From positions 868,001 through 932,000 of the forward strand of contig NZ_JBBNAD010000004.1 in the NCBI RefSeq assembly GCF_037996765.1: a stretch of DNA of 64,000 nt, in the 5' to 3' direction. A program made the translations under genes and the position numbers. The notes under the pieces were generated by a model. It was not told the DNA's origin, did no database searches, and worked only from the letters and a program-made list of their open reading frames with translations. Every line of letters starts with the position of its first letter. Positions within the stretch are counted from its first letter, which is position 1. Below, one piece after another: positions 9,234 through 16,510 of the stretch. The stretch comes from Bdellovibrio sp. GT3 (lineage in GTDB: Bacteria; Bdellovibrionota; Bdellovibrionia; Bdellovibrionales; Bdellovibrionaceae).

Positions 9234-10577
9234 ATGAAGTCACCACGCGATGTGGTTCTCGTTGAAGGTGTGCGTACACCATTCGCTAAATCAGGTACAA
9301 AACTTAAAAAAGTTCATCCAGCACAGCTGGGGCAAATTGCGCTTCGACAACTGATTGCGCAAACGAACCTGGATGTAAATTCCGTTGATGAAGTGATCGT
9401 GGGTAATACGGGGAATCCGGCGGATGCTGTGAATATCTCCCGCGTGGTAGCATTGAATGCGGGTATCCCGATGAAAACTTCCGCTTACACAGTACACAGA
9501 AACTGTGCTTCTGCGATGGAATCCATTTCCAACGGTTTTGAAAAAATCAAATCCGGCACAATGGATGTGATTCTGGCAGGTGGTACTGAATCCATGTCGC
9601 AAATTCCGACATTGGCTCCGGCAAAATTCCAAGACATCTACGAAAAACTTTTCGCAGCAAAAGGTCCCAAACAAGCGCTTCCACTTTTGTGGCAATTGTT
9701 CAAAGCTGACGTGAATCAAATCAAAGCTCTTCTTCAGGGCAACATGAAAGATCCATATTTCCCGCAAATTGGTGTGATGTTGGGTCTGACAGATCCTTTC
9801 GTTGGGATCAATATGGGCCAAACAGCAGAAATCCTGGCAAAAGAGTGGGGCTTGAATCGTCAGATGCAAGATGCATTTGCACTGCGCTCTCACCAACTGG
9901 CTTCCAAGGCGATGAAAGAAGGTCGCATGAAGGAAGAATCCACTCCTGTTTATCTGGCACCTGAATACAAAGAAGTGGTTGCGGACGATATCGGACCTCG
10001 TGACACACAAACGATGGAAGCTTTGGCAAAACTTAAACCATTCTTCGATAAAGCAACTGGGACGATCACGGCGGGTAACTCTTGTCCGATCACAGACGGT
10101 GCTGCGATGGTTCTATTGATGTCTCGTGAAAAAGCGGAACAAGCTGGTTACAAACCACTTGCAACAATTCGTTCCTACGGATTTGCAGGTCTTGAGCCTG
10201 AGCGCATGGGATTGGGTCCTGCTTACGCAACGCCGTTGGCTCTAAAACGTGCGGGTCTTTCCATGAAGGACATCGGCTTGGTAGAGTTGAACGAAGCATT
10301 CGCTGCGCAAGTGATGGCATGTCAGAAGGCAATGGATTCCGATAAGTTTGCTCAAGAGAAACTTGGCTTGTCTGCAAAAGTGGGCGAGATTCGTGATGAA
10401 ATTCTGAACGTGAATGGTGGCGCGATTGCGTTGGGTCACCCCGTTGGCGCAACAGGCACACGTATCGTTTTGACTCTTGCAAAAGAGATGAAACGCAGAG
10501 GCGTGCAACATGGTCTGGCAACACTTTGTATCGGTGGCGGTCAAGGTGGAGCGATGATTCTTGAGAACGAAAACTAA
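9234..10577 (+). CDS. fadI: thiolase (acetyl-CoA C-acyltransferase, FadI type)
   Basis: Catalyses the last beta-oxidation step, thiolysis of 3-ketoacyl-CoA to acetyl-CoA and a shortened acyl-CoA. At 447 residues it has normal thiolase length, with the nucleophilic cysteine in TVHRNCASAMESI, the glycine-rich NVNGGAIALGHPVGATG segment (active-site His) and the C-terminal CIGGGQGGA (second active-site Cys). The insertion after GGTESMSQIPT and the sequence GLGPAYATPLALKRAG match the FadI/trifunctional-beta branch better than short-chain thiolases. The ATG at 9234 has AGGAG 6 nt upstream. It is followed after 31 bp by the FadJ-like partner, so the two form an operon and probably a complex. Confidence 0.93.
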   Translation: MKSPRDVVLVEGVRTPFAKSGTKLKKVHPAQLGQIALRQLIAQTNLDVNSVDEVIVGNTGNPADAVNISRVVALNAGIPMKTSAYTVHRNCASAMESISNGFEKIKSGTMDVILAGGTESMSQIPTLAPAKFQDIYEKLFAAKGPKQALPLLWQLFKADVNQIKALLQGNMKDPYFPQIGVMLGLTDPFVGINMGQTAEILAKEWGLNRQMQDAFALRSHQLASKAMKEGRMKEESTPVYLAPEYKEVVADDIGPRDTQTMEALAKLKPFFDKATGTITAGNSCPITDGAAMVLLMSREKAEQAGYKPLATIRSYGFAGLEPERMGLGPAYATPLALKRAGLSMKDIGLVELNEAFAAQVMACQKAMDSDKFAQEKLGLSAKVGEIRDEILNVNGGAIALGHPVGATGTRIVLTLAKEMKRRGVQHGLATLCIGGGQGGAMILENEN

Positions 10578-10608
10578 TTAAGCGATTTGCATCCAGGAGT
10601 ATACAAAA

Positions 10609-12759
10609 ATGTCTATGCTTGAAAGTATCAGAATTAAACCTCAAGGTGAGATCGCAGTTGTAGAGTTCGATCTTGTTGGTGAAAAAGTTAATAAATTCTC
10701 AACACCGGTGATGATGAGACTGAAAGACGTGGTTGAAGAGCTGCGTAAGTCTTCATATAAAGCGGTGATTTTTAAATCCATGAAACCGAAAATCTTTATC
10801 GCGGGTGCTGACATCGAAGAGATCAAAGGCATGACGACGCCGGATCAATTCAATAACGCGGTTAAAGCCGGTCAAGAGATCATGAACATGGTCGAAGATC
10901 TTCAAATGCCAACAATCGCGGCTGTGAACGGTGCGTGTATGGGTGGTGGTTGTGAATTCATCATGGCTTGCGACTACCGTATTGCCTCTGATGATTCCTC
11001 AACAAAAATTGGTCTTCCGGAAATTCAATTGGGTATCCTGCCGGGCTTCGGTGGTACGCAACGTATGCCGCGTATCATGGGGCTTCAGGCGTCTTTGGAT
11101 ATCATCCTTGCTGGAAAAGCGGTGAACTCCAAAAAAGCGCAGAAATCAGGCTTGGTTGATAAAGTGGTTCATCAAAATCTTTTGGATGAACAGGCGATCA
11201 AATGGGCCAAGGAAATCATCGCAGGTGGCGGTCAAAAACGTCGCAAAAAATTCCAGGCAAATGGAATGGTTAATAAAGTTCTAGAAGGACCTGCAAAAGG
11301 CGTTGTGTTTAAGAAAGCACGCGAAGGCGTGATGAAAGCAACGAAGGGTCATTATCCTGCGCCATTGAAAGCGTTGGACGTGATTCAAAAAACTTATGGC
11401 ATGAGTGATCGCGATGCGGGAATGCGCATTGAGCGTGAAGGCTTCTGTGAGTTGGGTATCACTGATATTTCCAAAAACCTTATACACGTGTTCTATTTGA
11501 CTGAAATGGTTAAAAAACAAACCGGCGTGTCTGGTGTGGATGTAAAACCAAAAGAAGTCAAAGGACTTGGCATCCTGGGTGCTGGTACGATGGGTGGCGG
11601 TATCGCTTACGTCGCGGCTGACAAAGGCATTCAAGTGCGCATGAAGGACTTGAGCCCGGAAGCATTGGGTAAAGGTTTGAAGCACGCCAGCGACTTGTGG
11701 ATGAAGTTGGTAAAACGTAAATCCATCGACAAATATCAGTTCCAGCAAAAAATGGATTCAGTATCTGTGACGACAGACTATTCCGGTTTCAAAAACCTGG
11801 ATGTTGTTGTTGAGGCCATCGTTGAAGATATGGGCATCAAGCAAAAGGTGATCGGCGAGTGTGCTGGTCAAATGCGCCCGGATGCAATCATCGCAACGAA
11901 TACTTCCTCATTGTCAGTGACAGAGATGGCAAAAGGTCATCCACGTCCTGAATACTTTGCGGGAATGCATTTCTTCAATCCGGTGAACAAAATGCCATTG
12001 GTTGAAGTTATTCGCGGCGCTCAAACGTCTGATGAAACTATCGCGACTATTTTTGAATTGACCAAAAAAATGGGCAAAATGCCTGTCGTGGTAAAAGACG
12101 GCCCGGGCTTCCTGGTGAATCGTCTTCTTCTTCCGTACATGGCAGAAGCTGCGTGGTTGATGCAAGAGGGTATGAGCATCGAAGTGGTTGATAAAGCCTA
12201 CGTGAAAGAGTTCGGCATGCCGATGGGGCCATTCGAGTTGATGGATGAAGTTGGTTTGGATGTATGTATTAAAGTTCTTAAAATCTTCAAGAAAGCCTTC
12301 GGCGAGCGCATTGAAATGGCGCCTTGTATGGAAGCTTTGGAGAAGTCAGGTCGCTTGGGTCGTAAGAATGGCAAGGGTTTCTACACCTACCAGGCTGACG
12401 GCAAACGTGGTGACGTCGATCAAACGGTTTACGGAGCATTGGGCTTGGGTACTCCAAGCAATCCTCACCAAACCAAAGAATGCATCGAGCGCGGTGTGTT
12501 TGCGATGGTGAACGAATGTTCTTTGGCATTGATTGAAGACCACATCGTGGAGCTTCCACATGAAGTAGACTTGGGCATGATCATGGGTACTGGCTTTCCG
12601 CCATTCCGTGGTGGATTGTTGAAGTACGCAGACAGCATTGGCTCACAGTATGTTGCTGATCAATTGGCAATGTACGCGTCCAGTCGAAATGCCAAACGTT
12701 TGAAGCCAGCGACGCCGTTGTCGAACATGGCTAAATCAAACGCTAAATTTTACAAGTAA
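10609..12759 (+). CDS. fadJ: fatty acid oxidation multifunctional protein: enoyl-CoA hydratase / 3-hydroxyacyl-CoA dehydrogenase (FadJ type)
   Basis: 716 residues, the usual length for FadJ/FadB alpha subunits. The N-terminal crotonase domain has the oxyanion-hole regions IAGADIEEIKG and NGACMGGGCEF and the acidic PEIQLGILPGFGGTQR. A linker leads to a Rossmann NAD+ domain (LGILGAGTMGGGIAYVAA near residue 320), the HFFNPVNKMPLVEVIRG catalytic segment, and the C-terminal dehydrogenase domains. It hydrates trans-2-enoyl-CoA and oxidises the 3-hydroxy product, passing it to the upstream thiolase. The ribosome binding site AGGAG is well placed. The unit ends at the terminator near 12847. Confidence 0.95.
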   Translation: MSMLESIRIKPQGEIAVVEFDLVGEKVNKFSTPVMMRLKDVVEELRKSSYKAVIFKSMKPKIFIAGADIEEIKGMTTPDQFNNAVKAGQEIMNMVEDLQMPTIAAVNGACMGGGCEFIMACDYRIASDDSSTKIGLPEIQLGILPGFGGTQRMPRIMGLQASLDIILAGKAVNSKKAQKSGLVDKVVHQNLLDEQAIKWAKEIIAGGGQKRRKKFQANGMVNKVLEGPAKGVVFKKAREGVMKATKGHYPAPLKALDVIQKTYGMSDRDAGMRIEREGFCELGITDISKNLIHVFYLTEMVKKQTGVSGVDVKPKEVKGLGILGAGTMGGGIAYVAADKGIQVRMKDLSPEALGKGLKHASDLWMKLVKRKSIDKYQFQQKMDSVSVTTDYSGFKNLDVVVEAIVEDMGIKQKVIGECAGQMRPDAIIATNTSSLSVTEMAKGHPRPEYFAGMHFFNPVNKMPLVEVIRGAQTSDETIATIFELTKKMGKMPVVVKDGPGFLVNRLLLPYMAEAAWLMQEGMSIEVVDKAYVKEFGMPMGPFELMDEVGLDVCIKVLKIFKKAFGERIEMAPCMEALEKSGRLGRKNGKGFYTYQADGKRGDVDQTVYGALGLGTPSNPHQTKECIERGVFAMVNECSLALIEDHIVELPHEVDLGMIMGTGFPPFRGGLLKYADSIGSQYVADQLAMYASSRNAKRLKPATPLSNMAKSNAKFYK

Positions 12760-12846
12760 TCGCCATTCAGAAGTAGGGTCCTATTGAGTTATCAAGGGAC
12801 CTGGTTGTGAATGTGACTATTTGAAAGACAACCTTACTAAACCGAA

Positions 12847-12882
12847 GCCGAAGCAGTAACCTGCTTCGGCTTTTGTTTTTTC
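12847..12882 (+). terminator. intrinsic terminator after fadIJ
   Basis: A 10-bp stem (GCCGAAGCAG / CTGCTTCGGC, 4-nt loop) is followed by TTTTGTTTTTT, 88 bp after the fadJ stop codon. Confidence 0.85.
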
Positions 12883-12928
12883 GGCACCCTTATTGGTTTT
12901 TACGGGACGTGATCAGACAATAAAGTTC

Positions 12929-13339
12929 ATGCAAATCTTTAAATGCAAAGCCACTTTGAAGTTGGTAGCGGCGCTTGCCGTCGTTATGACAGATTGTACG
13001 GTCTGGGCCCAGGCTTTATCCACGCACATAATCAATGTGGATCGGGTCTTCAGTGCGCGTCCTCGCTCTATTGGATACCGTTATCTGATACAGGTTTCCT
13101 GTCATCCCCAGGGTGAAAGCCTCGCTACCATCCCGGTGAAGCGAGTGGCGTTTAAATGGGAAGCGGGTCTTAACTCCGGCAATTCTGAAACGGACAACAA
13201 TGGACAGGTGGAGTTCACGCAAACAGCCTTTAATGGAAAACTCGAAGAGACTTTAAAAATTATTTACCATCAGCGGTTATTGATATTTTCAGCACCCAAA
13301 GGTGTGGTGGAGCTTTCACTGCCAACACCCTGCAAATAA
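12929..13339 (+). CDS. small secreted protein of unknown function
   Basis: 136 residues from the ATG at 12929. The N-terminus looks like a signal peptide: basic start MQIFKCK, hydrophobic core, likely cleavage after TVWAQA. The mature part has two cysteines (VSCHPQG and the final TPCK) and a central stretch with a fibronectin- or transthyretin-like flavour (NSGNSETDNNGQVEFTQTAFNG), a pattern seen in small periplasmic beta-sandwich proteins. The ribosome binding site is weak, and a TTG at 12893 would give a longer start, so the exact N-terminus is uncertain. It stands alone between the fadIJ terminator and the next gene. No family recognised. Confidence 0.55.
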   Translation: MQIFKCKATLKLVAALAVVMTDCTVWAQALSTHIINVDRVFSARPRSIGYRYLIQVSCHPQGESLATIPVKRVAFKWEAGLNSGNSETDNNGQVEFTQTAFNGKLEETLKIIYHQRLLIFSAPKGVVELSLPTPCK

Positions 13340-13388
13340 TAAACTAATTTGTTCAATGTAAAACATCATTATTCAGCAAGGAGTTTTT

Positions 13389-14045
13389 ATGAGCCGCAAT
13401 CGTGCCACTTGGGATGCCAGTGAGTGTGCTTTAATCCTGATCGACTACCAGCCGGAGATGTTCCGAGGCATCGGATCTGGTGATCCCCGGATGGTGGAAA
13501 CAAATATTTGTGAGCTGGCGAAAGCAGCAGTGGCGTTCGATATCCCCGTGGTATTAAGCTCGGTCGGAGTTAAGATGGGCGTGAATCAACCCACTATCAA
13601 AGCATTGAAAGGTGTTCTTCCAGGAGTCGTGGAAATCGATCGCTCTTCCATGAATGCCTGGGAGGATGAAAACTTCCTAAAAGCGGTGAAAGCAACCGGC
13701 AGAAAGCGTCTGGTGTTTTGTGCCTTGTGGACAGAGATCTGCCTGGCCTTCCCAGTGGTGGATGCATTGGAGGATGATTTTGAAGTGACCTTCGTGGTTG
13801 ATGCTGTCGGCGGTCAATCCAAGGAAGAACATGAAATGGCTATTCAACGACTGATCCAGGCTGGTGCTATTCCAAATACCAGTGTTGCCATGGTGGCAGA
13901 GTGGTTCCGCGATTGGAAGTCTCCGTTGGCGGCAAAAGGCCGTGAGGTCTTTAGATCCCTAGTGACTGAACATCGCGAGATGCATGCGAACTCGCGCTTT
14001 CAGGCGCCACCAGACGGGTACAGCAGTCAATCCGAAATGATGTAG
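13389..14045 (+). CDS. isochorismatase-like cysteine hydrolase (YcaC-type)
   Basis: 218 residues of the isochorismatase/cysteine-hydrolase fold. Seen: catalytic Asp19 in LILIDYQPEMF, the INAW-like strand SSMNAWEDENF near 86-96, and the nucleophile Cys118 in LWTEICLAFP, followed by a YcaC-like VVDAVGG segment. Where many family members carry the catalytic lysine there is an arginine (EIDRSS, R85), as in the YcaC branch. Substrate unknown; YcaC relatives are cytoplasmic hydrolases of uncertain physiological role. The ribosome binding site AAGGAG is clear. It converges on the DapB-like gene, with 12 bp between the two stops. Confidence 0.82.
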   Translation: MSRNRATWDASECALILIDYQPEMFRGIGSGDPRMVETNICELAKAAVAFDIPVVLSSVGVKMGVNQPTIKALKGVLPGVVEIDRSSMNAWEDENFLKAVKATGRKRLVFCALWTEICLAFPVVDALEDDFEVTFVVDAVGGQSKEEHEMAIQRLIQAGAIPNTSVAMVAEWFRDWKSPLAAKGREVFRSLVTEHREMHANSRFQAPPDGYSSQSEMM

Positions 14046-14057
14046 TCGGATCTCTGA

Positions 14058-14825
14058 CTACTGCATCTCGCGAAGTTTTTGTTTGAAGGATTGTTGCAAG
14101 ACTTGCTCCATGGAATAAAAACCATGGGGCTGGTCGCGCAACCATTTCGCCGCAAAGATGGCGCCGGTGCCAAAGGCCGCGCGATTGATGCTCTCGTGGG
14201 TCAGTCGGATGGTTTGGTAGGGAAGTCCAAAGATCACTTCGTGTTTGCCAACGATACCGCCCACACGAATGGAATTCACGTGTTCATTGGGATCCAGGTC
14301 CAAATGATGAGCCAGCTTCAGAGCTGTTCCTGAAATGTCTTTCTTCTGTCTAAAGTGTTCTTCCACCACTTCAACGTCCGCATGGGGAATCATGCTTTTC
14401 AAAATTTTCGAAGCCATTAGCAGCCAGTTAATACCCAGAGTGATATTTGGTGAATACAGAACCGAAGTGTTGTTGCTGATGCTTTTTACGCGATTGAGTT
14501 CTGAGTCATTGTAGTTTGAAATTGCGCTGACGATTTTAATTCCGTGCTGAGCCAGCTTTTCATACACCTGAGTTGTGGTGCCCGTGGAAAAATCAATGAC
14601 CAGATCCACCGGATGGGATTTGAAAAATTCCTCCGTCAGATGATCAGCAGTGATGAAGGGAGCAAAGTCAGAATCGTAACCCAGAACCCGGCTGGCAAAG
14701 TGTTGGGTGTTTTCGACGTTTCTGCGGCAGATCCATTGCAGTGACAAGTCCGGATCCTTGGCGATTTCGCCAGCAACGACAGCGCCTGTTCTTCCAAATC
14801 CAAATAGTCCGACTTTCAAAGACAT
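14058..14825 (-). CDS. dapB: 4-hydroxy-tetrahydrodipicolinate reductase-like protein
   Basis: 255 residues with a Rossmann N-terminus (VGLFGFGRTGAVVAGEI), the VIDFSTG strand, the SPNITLGINWLL segment, and the DapB substrate/catalytic region, here EEHFRQKKDISGTA in place of the usual E-H-H-x-x-K-D-x-P-S-G-T-A. IRVGGIVGKHEVIFG and THESINRAAFGTGA complete the C-terminal dimer domain. DapB reduces the dihydrodipicolinate precursor with NAD(P)H in lysine and diaminopimelate synthesis. The first position of the HH pair is kept as H-F, so this may be a divergent DapB or a paralogue; no other dap gene is nearby. Confidence 0.8.
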   Translation of the reverse strand: MSLKVGLFGFGRTGAVVAGEIAKDPDLSLQWICRRNVENTQHFASRVLGYDSDFAPFITADHLTEEFFKSHPVDLVIDFSTGTTTQVYEKLAQHGIKIVSAISNYNDSELNRVKSISNNTSVLYSPNITLGINWLLMASKILKSMIPHADVEVVEEHFRQKKDISGTALKLAHHLDLDPNEHVNSIRVGGIVGKHEVIFGLPYQTIRLTHESINRAAFGTGAIFAAKWLRDQPHGFYSMEQVLQQSFKQKLREMQ

Positions 14826-14939
14826 AGGTCTCCCTTGTAAAGAAAGTGACCCTACTCTCTTAGAAAATTACTATGGAAGATTCCACACCCTTTGAATGAA
14901 TTAACTTAATATTTTAGAAGCTTAGAATAGAAATATTAG

Positions 14940-14968
14940 AAAGGGTGCGCAATGCGCAGTGCGCACCC
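14940..14968 (-). terminator. probable terminator of the POT transporter gene
   Basis: GGGTGCGC and GCGCACCC pair around a 10-nt loop that can itself pair (TGCGCA). On the minus strand the stem is followed by TTTCTAATATTTC, an imperfect U-tract, 17 bp past the transporter stop codon. Confidence 0.6.
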
Positions 14969-14984
14969 CTGTATTATCAGTCAG

Positions 14985-16403
14985 TTAGACTGTTGCTTCG
15001 GCGTGCGATCCAAGAGTGGAACCGGCACTGCCTGACTTTTTTTCGTCAGCTGAGTTCAATGATTTTGTAAGAACTTTGTTACTTAAGAAGAACAATACAC
15101 CTGGAATTAATCCAAGAGCTGCCAGAAGCAGGAAGAATTGTTCCTTCGGCATTTTGTCGTACATGCTGCCGATCCAACCGGAAACAGTATTTCCGAAGAA
15201 GGAAGCCAGGAACCAAACACCCATCATCATCGAAACGATTTTCTTAGGGGAAACTTTAGTCACCAAAGACAAACCAATCGGAGAAAGATAAAGTTCACCA
15301 ATTGTCAGCATGAATGTTGAACCCAGAAGCCACAATGCCGTGCCTTTGCCAGGACCCACGGATTTTGCCGCAAAGAACATCAAGCCCAACGCGGCTGTGC
15401 CCATGAAGCAACCAATCGCCATTTTCATGGCTGTGGTGTTTTCCTTGCCACGACGAGCTTGCCACATCCAGACGCGATCCAAAATCGGTGCGAATAGGAA
15501 GATGATAAATGGATTGAAGGATTGGTACCAGGTGGAAGGCATTTCCCAACCAAAGAAATTCCAATCAGTGGATTGATCCGCCCACAACTGCAACGTGTTG
15601 CCTTGTTGCTCGTAAACGCCCCAGAAGAAAATCGTGATGGCACACATGAAGGTCAATGCCCATGTGCGAGTCCATTCGGATTTAGTCAGTGGTTTGTGTG
15701 CTTGGGCTTCCACTTCCTTGATGGAAACTTTGTGCTCAGAAGATGGCAGATGTTTGCCACCGAAGTGGTAAATCAACAGACCTGCAAGCATCCCGATGCC
15801 GGCAGCTCCGAAGCCCCAGTGCCAGCCCACTTTTTGTCCCAAGGTGCCACAAACCAATGGTGAGAAGAACGCACCCAGATTGATACCCATGTAGAAAATT
15901 GTAAAGGCACCATCGCGACGCTTGTCTTCCGGCGCATACAACTCGCCAACTTGGGTGGAGATGTTCGGTTTGAAAAAACCATTACCAGCGATAATGAACA
16001 ACAAAGCCAAAAAGAACATGCTTTCAATAGCCATCAGGAAGTGACCGATGGCCATCAAAATACCGCCCACGTAAACCGCGCGACGCTTGCCCCAGTATCT
16101 GTCCGCGATCATACCCCCGAAAAAGGGAGTAAAATATACAAGGCCCATATAGTAACCGTAGATATGGGAGGACAAAGCTTGCGGAGATTGCGGACCAAAA
16201 AAGTATTCAATCCCGGATTTCAAAGCTCCGTAGCCCCAAACATTTTTGCCCTGATCGGCCTCAAGAAAAAGATATTGGGCCATGTAAAGCACCAGGAGCG
16301 CTCTCATGCCGTAAAATGAGAATCGTTCCCACATTTCTGTGAAGAAAAGTGTAAACAGGGGACGTGGGTGTCCAAATAGTGTTTTCTCTGATGTTTGAGC
16401 CAT
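14985..16403 (-). CDS. proton-dependent oligopeptide symporter (POT/PTR family)
   Basis: 472 residues, about 12-14 membrane segments. The POT hallmark E-x-x-E-R-F appears as EMWERFSFYGMRA at residues 23-35, and the PTR2 signature FTIFYMGINLGAFFSPL near residue 165. It should import di- and tripeptides into the cytoplasm using the proton gradient, which fits an organism that digests proteins outside the cell; that link is inference. Close relatives in E. coli are DtpA/DtpB. The C-terminal tail is hydrophilic (SADEKKSGSAGSTLG). Single-gene unit, divergent from the large metalloprotease lipoprotein gene with 107 bp between the starts. Confidence 0.92.
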   Translation of the reverse strand: MAQTSEKTLFGHPRPLFTLFFTEMWERFSFYGMRALLVLYMAQYLFLEADQGKNVWGYGALKSGIEYFFGPQSPQALSSHIYGYYMGLVYFTPFFGGMIADRYWGKRRAVYVGGILMAIGHFLMAIESMFFLALLFIIAGNGFFKPNISTQVGELYAPEDKRRDGAFTIFYMGINLGAFFSPLVCGTLGQKVGWHWGFGAAGIGMLAGLLIYHFGGKHLPSSEHKVSIKEVEAQAHKPLTKSEWTRTWALTFMCAITIFFWGVYEQQGNTLQLWADQSTDWNFFGWEMPSTWYQSFNPFIIFLFAPILDRVWMWQARRGKENTTAMKMAIGCFMGTAALGLMFFAAKSVGPGKGTALWLLGSTFMLTIGELYLSPIGLSLVTKVSPKKIVSMMMGVWFLASFFGNTVSGWIGSMYDKMPKEQFFLLLAALGLIPGVLFFLSNKVLTKSLNSADEKKSGSAGSTLGSHAEATV

Positions 16404-16510
16404 AGGCCTCTCTGTACATAAGGTTGACGATTACTTCTTTTTTCTAATGAGACTTTTGATCTTGGCAAGTTTTTGAGATAAAGACACCTGAAAAATGGAG
16501 GGGCTCCACA

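Noticed and set aside
9291-10010. 239-codon minus-strand frame across the thiolase gene
   Set aside because: Antisense shadow; the plus strand encodes conserved thiolase motifs throughout.
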